DNA of 64,000 nt, from contig USJW01000006.1 of NCBI GenBank assembly GCA_900555045.1, forward strand, positions 1 to 64,000, in the 5' to 3' direction. The DNA comes from an uncultured Clostridium sp. (GTDB taxonomy: Bacteria > Bacillota > Clostridia > Lachnospirales > Lachnospiraceae). Under the pieces are notes generated by a model. The model worked only from the letters and a program-made list of their open reading frames with translations, searched no databases and was not told the origin of the DNA. Positions within the stretch are counted from its first letter, which is position 1. Each line of letters begins with the position of its first letter. The position numbers were made by a program, and so were the translations under genes. Below are positions 1 through 9,083 of the stretch, in pieces.

Positions 1-3
1 GGA

Positions 4-168
4 GCGGTTCGGAAGGTCTTGGGCGCAAGGGGCAGGAAAAGTCGGGATGGCGCAGGGCGTTCACCGCCCGGAGCCAGCGGAGGCGGAGGGGCAGCCATCA
101 GGGCTGCGCCGTAGCTCGGAGCAGTGCCCGTCTTTTCCTGCCCCTTGCGCCCTAGACCTTCCCACCGC
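4..168. repeat. Long branched inverted repeat at left edge
   Basis: Bases 11-46 pair with 127-162 as a 36-bp stem with only two mismatches (positions 20 and 42), and after a small bulge 4-8 pairs with 164-168. The 80 bases between the arms hold two further hairpins, 55-59 with 65-69 and 91-96 with 102-107, plus a short 71-74/114-117 stem, so the whole folds as a branched structure. There is no convincing gene inside. It could be a MITE or REP-like intergenic repeat or a structured RNA; no second copy was seen in the window. Confidence 0.6.
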
Positions 169-223
169 GGAGACCTGGAACCTCCATCCCCCGCTCCCCC
201 GGCTCTCACGAACGGATGCATCT

Positions 224-260
224 CAAAAAAACGGGCCATAGGAATCCCTCCCATGGCCCA
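224..260 (-). terminator. Rho-independent terminator of the L,D-transpeptidase gene
   Basis: Read on the minus strand, a GGGCCAT/ATGGCCC stem is followed by G and a run of seven T. It lies 24 bases past the stop codon of the transpeptidase gene. Confidence 0.8.
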
Positions 261-283
261 TTATTCATATTCAATTTACCCTA

Positions 284-1789
284 CTACTGCTGATGCTGTG
301 CCGCAGCCACCGGATCCGACGGATCCCAGTGCTGGTCCGTAGAGATAATCTGCTCAATTGCCGGCCTGTCATAAGGTCCGGGAATCGGGCTGTTGTACAC
401 CTCAATAGTGGTCCCAATGGGGCAGTGGTCGAAGATCCACTTCGCATCCCCGGACAAATAACGGATACATCCCGCCGAGCGCACAACGCCCAGGAAGTTA
501 TAGGTCTCCGGCTTTAAGGTGTTCACGTCCGGCTTCTCGTAAATAATGGAGTGAAGCAGGAAGCTGAGGCCCGGGCCGAGGCGCGTTGCGTACTGGCAGT
601 GCACGCCGCTGTTCATCAGGCGCCAGCGGTACTTCTCCGGTGTCTTGAAGGTGCCGGTGGGCGTGTCGTCGCCGGTGGAGCACAGGAAGGTCTTGAGCGG
701 GATGATGAAGCCGTTCGCTCCGTCCTGTACGTACACGGTGGTGGTGTTCATCTGCTTGTTGATGCGGATCAGGTAGGGGCCGTTTGCGCCGATGATGGGC
801 TCTAAGTCGGTCACAACCTTTCCGGTCTCGTCAAAGTAGTACTTGTAGCCCTCGATGTACTGCCATCCGGTCACGGCCTGATTGTCCACGAAGTAGTAGC
901 GGTCGCGGTCTCTGCAGCCCCAGCCGGTGAAGGGAGCGCCGGTGCCGCTGCTGTAGACAGCCACGCCGTTCTCGTTGATCCGCACGCCGTCCCAGGTGGA
1001 GGCGTCCAACGGGCGGTCCAGCTTGTAGACGGCGCCCTCAGTGCCCTTGCCCCACAGGGAGACGCGGAAGCTGGTGATGTACTTGCCGACCGCCATGGCG
1101 CCGGAGGTGCCACCGTTGTTGGTCCAGTCGAGCTGGGAGCCGTCGGACAAGTTGCTGCAGTAGTATACGTCAAATTTGTTGCCCACAAATCCGGTAAAGC
1201 GGATCTGGAAGGCCTCGACCAGGGAGCCGTCCTCCCAGACGTCGGTGTGGTCGCCGTTCATCGCCCAGTTTGTCCAGCCGTTGGCGGAGGAGTAGGTGCG
1301 GTAGAGAACGTTGCCCACGATGTTGTTTAAGTAGATGCACAGGGAGCGGAAGCCGGCGTTGTCGGTCTGGACATAGTCGTCGCCCAAGATTGGGTTGGTC
1401 CAGGTCATGTCAGGCTTCAGCACCTGAATCTGTAAGTACGGCGTGTTTGCCACGATGGCCGCCTGGCGGGCTGCCTCCTCGGCTGCCGCCGCATCCTCAG
1501 CCGCCGCCTGGGCTGCTGCAGATTCTGCCGCGGAAGAATCCTGGGGATCGTAGGCATCGGAAGACACCTCGGACTGCGTGCCCTGGTTTGCGGTGGAATC
1601 TGTATTTTCCGCCGGTGTTTGGCCCTCTGCAGGCGTCTCTGAGCCGGCTGGGGATTCGGTTGACACTTTCGTGGCGAATGCGGGCCCATAGTTGGAATCG
1701 TCCTGGGACGCCAGTGCGGTCATGGAATTGCCAAGCAGCATAGACGCAGCCAGAATGGCGGCCGCAGAACGCCGGATGAATTTATGCAT
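284..1789 (-). CDS. Secreted L,D-transpeptidase (YkuD) with ChW-like and choline-binding-type repeats
   Basis: The 501-residue protein starts with a Sec signal peptide (about 1-28, ending ALAS) and a Thr/Ala-rich linker to about 113. Residues 150-250 hold two segments like clostridial hydrophobic ChW repeats (YRTYSSANGWTNW). Residues 287-326 hold choline-binding-type repeats (GWQYIEGYKYYF). The YkuD catalytic domain covers about 338-466 with His413 and Cys441 in RSAGCIRY. The family makes 3-3 peptidoglycan cross-links or attaches proteins to the wall outside the membrane. The usual motif is SHGCIR; Ala replaces the motif His here, while the upstream His is kept. A good AGGAGG site precedes the ATG. 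The gene is transcribed away from the polysaccharide locus. Function is inferred from the fold. Confidence 0.9.
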   Translation of the reverse strand: MHKFIRRSAAAILAASMLLGNSMTALASQDDSNYGPAFATKVSTESPAGSETPAEGQTPAENTDSTANQGTQSEVSSDAYDPQDSSAAESAAAQAAAEDAAAAEEAARQAAIVANTPYLQIQVLKPDMTWTNPILGDDYVQTDNAGFRSLCIYLNNIVGNVLYRTYSSANGWTNWAMNGDHTDVWEDGSLVEAFQIRFTGFVGNKFDVYYCSNLSDGSQLDWTNNGGTSGAMAVGKYITSFRVSLWGKGTEGAVYKLDRPLDASTWDGVRINENGVAVYSSGTGAPFTGWGCRDRDRYYFVDNQAVTGWQYIEGYKYYFDETGKVVTDLEPIIGANGPYLIRINKQMNTTTVYVQDGANGFIIPLKTFLCSTGDDTPTGTFKTPEKYRWRLMNSGVHCQYATRLGPGLSFLLHSIIYEKPDVNTLKPETYNFLGVVRSAGCIRYLSGDAKWIFDHCPIGTTIEVYNSPIPGPYDRPAIEQIISTDQHWDPSDPVAAAQHQQ

Positions 1790-1868
1790 GATAAAAACCC
1801 TCCTACGTATTGATTAATGTGATACCTGTTTTAATCTAACATATTTAGGGGGAAAATTCCATATGTGA

Positions 1869-1897
1869 TTTACTTTTTATTGGTATTATTGTAAAAT
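1869..1897 (+). promoter_or_regulatory. Candidate promoter of the first glycosyltransferase operon
   Basis: TTTACT (1869-1874), a 17-base spacer and TAAAAT (1892-1897) lie just upstream of the first glycosyltransferase gene in AT-rich DNA. The leader would be about 25 bases long. Assigned by pattern only. Confidence 0.45.
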
Positions 1898-1927
1898 TGT
1901 AAATAAAATGACCACGGAATGTAAGAA

Positions 1928-2944
1928 ATGGGTGCCATAATGGATTGGAATAAAGAAACGGTAAATATTATATATGCTTCCAACGACGGGTATGCGGGCC
2001 ATCTGGCGGCATCCCTGTTTTCCCTTTTGGAGAACAACCGCCAGATACCGCATATGGATATTTATGTGCTCTCCGTCAACATGTGCCAGATGTACCAGGA
2101 CCGCCTGCGGCAGATCGCAGATGGCTTCGGGCGCGGCTTTGCGGCTGTGGAGCTGGGGGATTTAAAGCAGCGATTTTCCTATGAGATCGATACCCGCGGC
2201 TTTGATATCAGCGCCATGGGACGTCTGTTTGCGGCCGAAGTGCTGCCGGAAACGGTGGAGAAAGCCCTTTACCTGGACTGTGACACCATCGTCTGCGGCA
2301 GCATTTCGCCTCTCTATGAGACGGCGCTCTCCGGCGCCCTGGTGGGCATGGTGATGGAGCCCACGGTGTACGGCCAGATGAAGGCCTCCATCGGCATGGG
2401 GCCGGACGACGCCTACTACAACTCCGGCGTGCTGCTCATGGACCTTGGGGCGTGGCGGCGGGAGAAGGTTCTGGGGCAGCTCTTAGACTTTTACGGGGCC
2501 CATGCGGGCAGCCTGTTCGCCTGCGATCAGGACACGATAAACGGTGCGCTTAAGGGAAGGATTCTGACGCTGCCGCCCAGATACAATTTTTTCACCAACT
2601 ACCGGTATTTCCGCTACGGCACGCTGGTCAAGCTGTGTAACGCTTACCGGGAGGTGGGGCCGGAGGAATTTGCCCGGGCGAAGCGCTACCCGGTGGTGAT
2701 CCACTACCTGGGGGACGAGCGCCCCTGGATTGCCGGGAACCACAACCATTACCGGAAGCTGTATGAGACCTATCTGGACCGGACGCCCTGGAAGGGGACG
2801 CCTAAGCAGGGTGGGAAGAAGCTCTACATGCTGCTCTGGTGGTTCTTCAACAAGGCCACCTACATCTGTCCGGCCTTCCGCCTGTGGATCAGCCGCCGGT
2901 TTGGCATGAAGGTGATCGACTCCAGAAAGAAAGCGCGGGGCTAA
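1928..2944 (+). CDS. Family 8 glycosyltransferase (LgtC/GspA-like)
   Basis: A 338-residue cytoplasmic enzyme with the GT8 pattern: an N-terminal nucleotide-binding strand (NIIYASNDGYAGHL), a DxD metal site in YLDCDTIVCG and the YYNSGVLLMDL segment. GT8 enzymes are retaining transferases using UDP-glucose or UDP-galactose. The C-terminal 60 residues are basic and aromatic, consistent with membrane association. It is the first gene of an operon of glycan genes, six bases before the next. An in-frame ATG at 1940 is an alternative start; neither has a strong ribosome site. Acceptor and donor are unknown. Confidence 0.85.
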   Translation: MGAIMDWNKETVNIIYASNDGYAGHLAASLFSLLENNRQIPHMDIYVLSVNMCQMYQDRLRQIADGFGRGFAAVELGDLKQRFSYEIDTRGFDISAMGRLFAAEVLPETVEKALYLDCDTIVCGSISPLYETALSGALVGMVMEPTVYGQMKASIGMGPDDAYYNSGVLLMDLGAWRREKVLGQLLDFYGAHAGSLFACDQDTINGALKGRILTLPPRYNFFTNYRYFRYGTLVKLCNAYREVGPEEFARAKRYPVVIHYLGDERPWIAGNHNHYRKLYETYLDRTPWKGTPKQGGKKLYMLLWWFFNKATYICPAFRLWISRRFGMKVIDSRKKARG

Positions 2945-2950
2945 GAGACT

Positions 2951-3850
2951 ATGGACAGGATCAGTACGATTGTACTCAACTACAACGACGCCTCCACCGC
3001 CTGTGGGCTGGCGGAGGAGCTTTTGGGGATAACCTGCCTGGATTCGGTGGTGCTGGTGGATAACTGCTCCACCGACGATTCCTGGGAAACGCTCACAGCG
3101 TTTGCGGACGGGAGGGAGCGCGTGTCCCTTCTGCGGTCGGACAAAAACGGGGGCTACGGGTCGGGAAACCAGCTGGGGATCGACTGGGCGGTGGACCGCC
3201 TGGGCGCGGACTATGTGATCATCGCCAACCCGGACATCCATGTGACGCCTGACTGTATCCTGGGGGTGAAGGCGGCACTGGACGCCACGCCGGACTGTGC
3301 CATGGCCTCGGCGCAGGTGATGAGCCCCGCGGGGGAGCCGTTATTCAGCTACTGGATGCTGCTGCCGCTCTGGAAGGATCTGCTTGACACCGGGCTCGTC
3401 ACAAGACGGCTGTTTAAGCGCATGTTAAACACGCCGCCTGAGAAGCTGCGGCAGGGGGGGACCTCGGACTGCAGGCTGGTGGATGCGGTTTGCGGCTCTT
3501 TTTTTATGCTGCGGGCGGACCGGTTTCCAGCCGGTGAAATTCACAAAGTATTTGACAAAAACATTTTTTTATATTATGAAGAGAAGGTGCTGGGGCAGAA
3601 GCTCAAATCCATGGGGCTTAAGGCCGTGCTGGCACAGAACTGCTCCTACGTCCATGCCCACTCGGTGAGCATCGACAAGAGCGTGAAACGCATCGGGGAC
3701 AAGCAGCGCCTGCTGCATGAGAGCAAACTCTACTACTACCGGGAATATCTCGGCGCCGGGCCGGTCAAGATGGCATGCGCCAGGGCGTTTCTGGCCGTGG
3801 TGCTGGCGGAGGTCAGGTTTCTCACCCAGGTGTGCGGCATGCGCTGGTAG
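2951..3850 (+). CDS. GT2 glycosyltransferase (rhamnosyltransferase-like)
   Basis: A 299-residue GT-A fold enzyme. It starts with ISTIVLNYNDASTA, then VDNCSTDDSW (nucleotide contact) and ANPDIHVTPD (DxD-equivalent metal site), with a C-terminal acceptor region including a YYEEK segment near the catalytic base position. This layout is typical of WbbL/RfbF-type GT2 enzymes that add rhamnose or another 6-deoxyhexose to a lipid-linked glycan. It follows the GT8 gene by six bases and precedes the aminotransferase gene. Donor specificity cannot be read from sequence. Confidence 0.85.
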   Translation: MDRISTIVLNYNDASTACGLAEELLGITCLDSVVLVDNCSTDDSWETLTAFADGRERVSLLRSDKNGGYGSGNQLGIDWAVDRLGADYVIIANPDIHVTPDCILGVKAALDATPDCAMASAQVMSPAGEPLFSYWMLLPLWKDLLDTGLVTRRLFKRMLNTPPEKLRQGGTSDCRLVDAVCGSFFMLRADRFPAGEIHKVFDKNIFLYYEEKVLGQKLKSMGLKAVLAQNCSYVHAHSVSIDKSVKRIGDKQRLLHESKLYYYREYLGAGPVKMACARAFLAVVLAEVRFLTQVCGMRW

Positions 3851-3873
3851 CACATGCCCGGAAAGGAACGATT

Positions 3874-4989
3874 ATGAGTACAGATCAGAGAGAAAATCCC
3901 ATACTGGTGACCAGGTCCTCCCTGCCGCCCTTCGAGGAATTCACGGAGATGCTGCGGCCCATCTGGGAGTCCCGGTGGCTGACCAACATGGGCGATTACC
4001 ATAAGGAGCTGGAGCGGCAGCTCAAGGAGTACCTGGGCACGGACCGGCTGGTGCTCTTTGTCAACGGCCACATGGCCCTAGAGATGGCGATCCAGGCGCT
4101 GGAGCTGACCGGCGAGGTGATCACCACGCCCTTCACCTTCGCCTCCACCACCCACGCTATCGTGCGCAACGGGCTGACGCCGGTGTTCTGCGACATCAAC
4201 CCCGAGGACTACACCATGGACCCGGACAAGATCGAGGCGTTAATCACGGAGAAAACCAGCGCCATCCTGCCGGTCCACGTGTACGGAAATGTCTGTGATG
4301 TGGAGCGCATCGGCGCCATCGCCAAAAAGCACAATTTAAAGGTGATCTACGACGCGGCCCACACCTTCGGGGAGACCTACAAGGGGCAGGGCCTGGCCAG
4401 TTTCGGGGACGCCAGCATCTTCAGCTTCCACGCCACCAAGGTGTTCAACACCATCGAGGGCGGCGCGGTGGCCTTTAAGGAGGACTGGATGGACCACCGG
4501 TTGAACTGCCTGAAAAACTTCGGGATCGTGGACCAGGACCACGTGGTCTGGGTGGGCGGAAACGCCAAGATGAACGAATTCCAGGCGGCCATGGGGCTCT
4601 GCAATCTGCGCCATGTGGACGGGGAGATTGAAAAGCGCCGCCTGGTGGTGGAGCGGTACATGGAGAACCTTGAGGGGATAAAGGGGCTCAAGCTTCCGCG
4701 CTGCAAGGAGGGGCTTAAGTCCAACTACGCGTACTTCCCGGTGGTGTTCGACGGTTTTGCCCTGGACCGGAACCAGGTCTACGACGAGCTTGCGGCCCAT
4801 AAGATTTACCCGCGGAAGTATTTCTACCCGCTGACGAACGCGTTCCAGTGCTACGAGGGCCGGTTCTCCTGTGAGGACACGCCGGTGGCCAAATACATCG
4901 GGGACCGGGTGCTGACACTGCCGCTGTACGCGGATCTGGCCCTGGAGGATGTGGACCGGATCTGCCGGGTGATACGGGACCTGGCGTAG
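3874..4989 (+). CDS. DegT/DnrJ/EryC1/StrS-family sugar aminotransferase
   Basis: A 371-residue PLP enzyme. Asp160 (YDAAH) contacts the PLP ring nitrogen and Lys189 (SFHATKVFNT) is the Schiff-base lysine; EGGAV follows as expected. Family members convert nucleotide-linked ketosugars to aminosugars. The ATG at 3874 is chosen because GAAAGGAA lies just upstream; a longer reading would overlap the previous gene. The keto-sugar substrate is not obvious from the window. The ATP-grasp gene directly downstream suggests that the new amino group may be acylated, which is inference. Confidence 0.88.
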   Translation: MSTDQRENPILVTRSSLPPFEEFTEMLRPIWESRWLTNMGDYHKELERQLKEYLGTDRLVLFVNGHMALEMAIQALELTGEVITTPFTFASTTHAIVRNGLTPVFCDINPEDYTMDPDKIEALITEKTSAILPVHVYGNVCDVERIGAIAKKHNLKVIYDAAHTFGETYKGQGLASFGDASIFSFHATKVFNTIEGGAVAFKEDWMDHRLNCLKNFGIVDQDHVVWVGGNAKMNEFQAAMGLCNLRHVDGEIEKRRLVVERYMENLEGIKGLKLPRCKEGLKSNYAYFPVVFDGFALDRNQVYDELAAHKIYPRKYFYPLTNAFQCYEGRFSCEDTPVAKYIGDRVLTLPLYADLALEDVDRICRVIRDLA

Positions 4990-5009
4990 GACAGAAAGGA
5001 ACAGACGAG

Positions 5010-6035
5010 ATGAATATATTGCTGACAAGTGCGGGCAGACGGAGCTATCTGGTGCAGTACTTTAAGGAAGCGTTAAAGATGGCGGGCTGCGGCGGGGCGG
5101 TCCACGCGGCCAACAGCCAGCCCGCGGCGTCCTTCGCGGCGGCCGACCGGACGGTGGTGACGCCGTTAATCTACGACCAATACTATATCCCGTTTCTTTT
5201 GGACTACTGTAAGCGCTGGGAGATCGGGCTCTTGATCCCGCTCTTTGACATCGATTTGCCGGTGCTGGCGGCCCACAGGGCGGAGTTTGAGGCGGTGGGC
5301 ACGCTGCTGGTGACGGCGGACGCGGACGCGGTGGCGATCTGCAACGACAAGTGGAGGACCCACGGCTTTCTGGCGGAGCACGGCCTGGCGGTGCCGGGCA
5401 CATGGTTAGACTGGAAGGAAGCCGCATTGGCGGTGCGGGAAGGGCGGGCGCGCTATCCCATGATCATCAAGCCGCGCTGGGGCATGGGCTCCCTGGAGAT
5501 CTTTACGGCCGACAGCGAGGAGGAGCTTGGCCTCCTGGCGGAGAAGTGCCGCCGCGGGATCAGCGCAAGCTATCTGAAATATGAGGCGGCCCAGGACCGG
5601 AGCGCCTGCGTGCTGATCCAGGAAAAGCTGGAGGGCCAGGAGTTCGGTCTGGACGTGATCAATGACCTGGAGGGTAATTACCGCACCACCATCGTGAAGC
5701 AGAAGACGGCCATGCGCTCCGGGGAGACGGACGAGGCCATGACGGTGGAGAATAAAGAGCTGTCAGAGATCGGCGGGATTCTGGCCCGCGCGCTGGGCCA
5801 CCGGGGAAATTTAGACGTGGATGTATTTGCCTCCGGCGGGAAATATTATGTACTGGAGATGAACGCGCGCTTCGGAGGCGGATATCCCTTCAGCCACGCG
5901 GCCGGGGTGAATCTGCCCTACGCGCTGGTGAAATGGGCGCTGGGGGAGACGGTCCCGGAGTCCTGCCTGACGGCGAAGGCAGGGGTGCGCGCCCTGAAGG
6001 ATATACAGATGCTGGTGTGGAGCGACATCGGATAA
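5010..6035 (+). CDS. ATP-grasp ligase (CarB-like), polysaccharide-associated
   Basis: A 341-residue protein with a Rossmann-like N-terminus (NILLTSAGRRSYLVQYF), a central ATP-grasp domain (YPMIIKPRWGMGS; VLIQEKLEGQEF) and the metal-binding end of the fold (VLEMNARFGGGYPF). ATP-grasp enzymes join a carboxylate to an amine through an acyl phosphate. Such genes are frequent in capsule clusters, where they are thought to attach amino or hydroxy acids to aminosugars. It follows the DegT aminotransferase by 20 bases and precedes a GT2 gene. The actual substrates are unknown. Confidence 0.82.
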   Translation: MNILLTSAGRRSYLVQYFKEALKMAGCGGAVHAANSQPAASFAAADRTVVTPLIYDQYYIPFLLDYCKRWEIGLLIPLFDIDLPVLAAHRAEFEAVGTLLVTADADAVAICNDKWRTHGFLAEHGLAVPGTWLDWKEAALAVREGRARYPMIIKPRWGMGSLEIFTADSEEELGLLAEKCRRGISASYLKYEAAQDRSACVLIQEKLEGQEFGLDVINDLEGNYRTTIVKQKTAMRSGETDEAMTVENKELSEIGGILARALGHRGNLDVDVFASGGKYYVLEMNARFGGGYPFSHAAGVNLPYALVKWALGETVPESCLTAKAGVRALKDIQMLVWSDIG

Positions 6036-6047
6036 GAGGAATGGGAA

Positions 6048-6734
6048 ATGGACAAGGTGCTGCTGGTGATACCGGCTTACAATGAGGAGAAAAACATCAA
6101 AAAGGTGGTGGGCCGGCTTGTGGACGAGTTCCCGGAGCTGGACTACGTTGTGGTGAACGACGGTTCCAGGGACCGCACGGCGCAGATCTGCCGGGAGAAC
6201 GGCTACAATCTGCTGGACCTGCCGGTAAACCTGGGGCTTGCGGGCTGCTTTCAGGCGGGCATGAAGTACGCCTACCTAAAGGGGTACAGCTACGCCATCC
6301 AATTTGACGGGGACGGCCAGCACAGGCCGGAATATATAAAGCCCATGCGGGATAAGATGGATGAGGGGTACGACATCGTCATCGGCTCCCGGTTCGTCGA
6401 GAAGAAGAAGGACTGGTCCCCGCGCATGCTGGGCAGCCGCTTGATCGGCGCGGCCATCCGCCTGACCACCGGCGCGAGGATCTGCGATCCCACCTCCGGG
6501 ATGCGCATGTTCAGCCGCAGCATGATCGAGGAGTTTGCGCTGAACCTAAACTACGGCCCCGAGCCGGATACGCTGTCCTTCCTGCTCAAGCAGGGCGCCC
6601 GCGTGGCCGAGATCCAGGTGGAGATCGACGAGCGGCTGGAGGGGGAGAGCTATTTAAAGCCAGTGGTGGCGGTAAAGTATATGGCGCGGATGCTGGTGTC
6701 CATATTCTTGATACAGAACTTCAGAAAAAGGTAG
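6048..6734 (+). CDS. GT2 glycosyltransferase (dolichyl/undecaprenyl-phosphate sugar synthase-like)
   Basis: A 228-residue enzyme with VLLVIPAYNEEKNI, VNDGSRDRT and the metal site QFDGDGQHRPEYI, which are hallmarks of the DPM1/GtrB branch of GT2. It lacks the C-terminal pair of membrane helices seen in GtrB, so it is the short form. These enzymes usually make undecaprenyl-phosphate-linked monosaccharides for extracytoplasmic transfer, which fits the presence of GT-C-like membrane proteins in the locus. Eight bases separate it from the flippase gene. Confidence 0.85.
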   Translation: MDKVLLVIPAYNEEKNIKKVVGRLVDEFPELDYVVVNDGSRDRTAQICRENGYNLLDLPVNLGLAGCFQAGMKYAYLKGYSYAIQFDGDGQHRPEYIKPMRDKMDEGYDIVIGSRFVEKKKDWSPRMLGSRLIGAAIRLTTGARICDPTSGMRMFSRSMIEEFALNLNYGPEPDTLSFLLKQGARVAEIQVEIDERLEGESYLKPVVAVKYMARMLVSIFLIQNFRKR

Positions 6735-6741
6735 TGGGCCA

Positions 6742-8055
6742 ATGAATAAACTGACAACCCGCCTTCTGTACAAAGGCGAAAATATAGAGCGGCAGAACAT
6801 GCTGTGGAACACGGCGGGGAGCTTCTGCTACGCGCTTGCCAGCATGGTGCTGTCCATGCTGGTCATGCGGATGGTCGGGGACGACCAGGGCGGGATCTTT
6901 TCCTTCGGCTTTTCCACCCTCGGACAGCAGATGTTCATCATCGCCTACTTCGGGATCCGGCCCTTCCAGATCACGGACGGGAAGGGCGAGTACTCCTTTA
7001 GGGATTACCTGGAGCACCGCAATCTCACCTGCCTGATCGCTTTGGCGGTAGGCTGCGTGTTCCTGACGGGCCAGGTGGCGGCGAAGCACTACACGCCCTA
7101 CAAGGCGTTGATTTTGATTATGCTGGTGCTGTACAAGGTGATCGACGGCTACGCGGATGTCTATGAGTCGGAGTTTCAGCGCCGGGGGAGTCTGTACCTG
7201 ACCGGAAAGTCCAACTTTTTCAGGACCCTGCTGTCTGTGTTCTGCTTCCTCGCAGCGCTGGCGGTTACACGGAGCCTGTTTGCGGCCTGCCTGACGGCGG
7301 TGGCGGCGCAGGTGGCGGGCGTCTGCCTGTTCAACCTCCCGGTGATCCACGCCGTGGACGGGGTGAGCTGGGCCAGGGGGGAGCGGCAGACCAGCCGGCT
7401 GTTTCGCAGCACGGTGTTACTGTTCTTGTCCGCGTTCCTGGACTTTTACGTGTTTTCCTCCGCAAAATATGCCATCGACGCGCGATTAAACGACGCGGCC
7501 TCCGGATATTTCAACATGATCTTCATGCCAACCTCCGTGATCTACATGGTGGCGAACTTTGTGATCCGGCCGTTCCTCACAAGGCTGACGGACCTCTGGG
7601 AGGGGAAGCTGTTTTTGGGCTTTAAGGAGCAGCTCACGCGCATCGGGGCCATCATCGGCGGGCTGACCGTGCTGGCGGTGGGCGCCACCTGCATTCTTGG
7701 CCGGTGGGTGCTTGGAATTATGGAAACGCTCCTGGGAGCGGGTTTTCAGGGGACTCTGACGGTATATCAGAGCTCTTTTGTGGTAATTGTATTAGGCGGG
7801 GGCTTCTACGCCCTGGCCAATTTGATGTATTATGCACTGGTGATCATGAGAAGGCAGAGAGCCATCTTCATCGTGTATCTGATGGCCGCCGCCACGGCCG
7901 CCCTGGTCTCCGGCCCGCTTGTGTCGCGCTGGGAGATCGCGGGTGCCGCGGGCTGCTATCTGATCCTGATGATCGGGCTCACCGCCGGGTTCGGAATCTG
8001 TACGGTCCGGACCTACGAGCGTGAGAAAGGGGAGAATCGTGGGAATGCAGGATGA
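6742..8055 (+). CDS. Wzx-like polysaccharide flippase (MOP superfamily)
   Basis: A 437-residue polytopic protein with about 12 hydrophobic segments. The N-terminus (ENIERQNMLWNTAGSF) and the layout of two six-helix bundles match oligosaccharide flippases that move undecaprenyl-PP-linked repeat units across the membrane. It overlaps the start region of the next glycosyltransferase gene by 11 bases. Its presence alongside a Wzm/Wzt ABC exporter in the same locus is unusual, since the two export routes normally serve different polymers. Confidence 0.8.
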   Translation: MNKLTTRLLYKGENIERQNMLWNTAGSFCYALASMVLSMLVMRMVGDDQGGIFSFGFSTLGQQMFIIAYFGIRPFQITDGKGEYSFRDYLEHRNLTCLIALAVGCVFLTGQVAAKHYTPYKALILIMLVLYKVIDGYADVYESEFQRRGSLYLTGKSNFFRTLLSVFCFLAALAVTRSLFAACLTAVAAQVAGVCLFNLPVIHAVDGVSWARGERQTSRLFRSTVLLFLSAFLDFYVFSSAKYAIDARLNDAASGYFNMIFMPTSVIYMVANFVIRPFLTRLTDLWEGKLFLGFKEQLTRIGAIIGGLTVLAVGATCILGRWVLGIMETLLGAGFQGTLTVYQSSFVVIVLGGGFYALANLMYYALVIMRRQRAIFIVYLMAAATAALVSGPLVSRWEIAGAAGCYLILMIGLTAGFGICTVRTYEREKGENRGNAG

Positions 8056-9049
8056 GACAATGAGCTTACAAAATGAGAAACAGAGTGCTCACGCCGGGCG
8101 CAGGCGCACCGTGGACGTGATCATCCCGACCTACAAGCCGGATAAGAAGTTCAGCCGCCTGCTGCGCATGCTGGAGCTTCAGACATACCCCATCCGGAAG
8201 ATTATCGTGATGAACACGGAGCGCTCGTACTGGAACGACAAGGGCTATGAGGGAATCAAGGGGTTGGAGGTGCACCACCTGACCAAGGCGGAGTTCGACC
8301 ACGGCGCCACCCGCAACCGGGGCGCGCGCTACAGCCGGGCGGACATCATGGTGTTCATGACCGACGACGCGGTGCCCGCGGACAATCGCCTGATCGAGCA
8401 TCTGGCGGCGGCGTTCGACCTGCGGGGGCCCTTGGGGGAGTCCGTGGTCATGGCCTACGCCCGCCAGCTGGCGGATAAGGACTGCGGCCTGGCGGAGCGC
8501 TACACCCGCTCCTTTAACTACCCGGAGGAGAGCCGGGTGAAGACACGCGCGGACCTTGAGGAGCTGGGGATCAAGACCTTCTTCGCCTCCAACGTCTGCT
8601 GCGCCTACGACCGGGAGAAGTTCTGGTTCCAGGGCGGCTTCACCAACCGGACCATCTTCAACGAGGATATGATTTTTGCCGGCCATGCGGTGCTGGAGGA
8701 CGACTACGCGGTGGCCTACGTGGCCGGCGCGCGGGTGATCCACTCCCACAACTACGGCTGCGTGACCCAGTTCCACCGCAATTTCGACCTGGCGGTCTCC
8801 CAGGCGGACCACCCGGAGGTGTTTAGCGGAATCCACTCGGAGAGCGAGGGGCTGCGTCTGGTTAAGCAGACCGCGCGCTATCTGGTCAGGCAGCACAGGC
8901 CCTGGTTAGTGCCCGGGATGTTTGTGAAGAGCGGTTTTAAGTATCTGGGCTACCGCATGGGGAAATGCTACAGGCTGCTGCCGCGCCCGCTTGTGGTCCG
9001 CTGCAGCATGAACAAGGAGTACTGGAAAAAGGCCGGGGCCAAGGCTTGA
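8045..9049 (+). CDS. GT2 glycosyltransferase (rhamnosyltransferase-like)
   Basis: A 334-residue GT-A enzyme. It has VDVIIPTYKPDKKF, a loop HLTKAEFDHGATRN of the kind seen in rhamnosyltransferases, and the metal site MTDDAVP. A C-terminal region carries NEDMIFAGHAV, near the catalytic Asp/Glu of this branch. The ATG at 8045 is preferred because AAAGGGGAG lies ten bases upstream; GTG codons at 8021 and 8039 are alternatives. It is followed by a DUF2304 gene, a frequent partner of GT2 genes. Donor unknown. Confidence 0.85.
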   Translation: MQDETMSLQNEKQSAHAGRRRTVDVIIPTYKPDKKFSRLLRMLELQTYPIRKIIVMNTERSYWNDKGYEGIKGLEVHHLTKAEFDHGATRNRGARYSRADIMVFMTDDAVPADNRLIEHLAAAFDLRGPLGESVVMAYARQLADKDCGLAERYTRSFNYPEESRVKTRADLEELGIKTFFASNVCCAYDREKFWFQGGFTNRTIFNEDMIFAGHAVLEDDYAVAYVAGARVIHSHNYGCVTQFHRNFDLAVSQADHPEVFSGIHSESEGLRLVKQTARYLVRQHRPWLVPGMFVKSGFKYLGYRMGKCYRLLPRPLVVRCSMNKEYWKKAGAKA

Positions 9050-9083
9050 CCCGGAAAATGGCGAAAGAAGGTAGGAAATTCCA

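Noticed and set aside
1..170. tRNA or rRNA fragment
   Set aside because: The branched fold has a far longer stem than a tRNA acceptor and lacks the T-loop and anticodon arm signatures.
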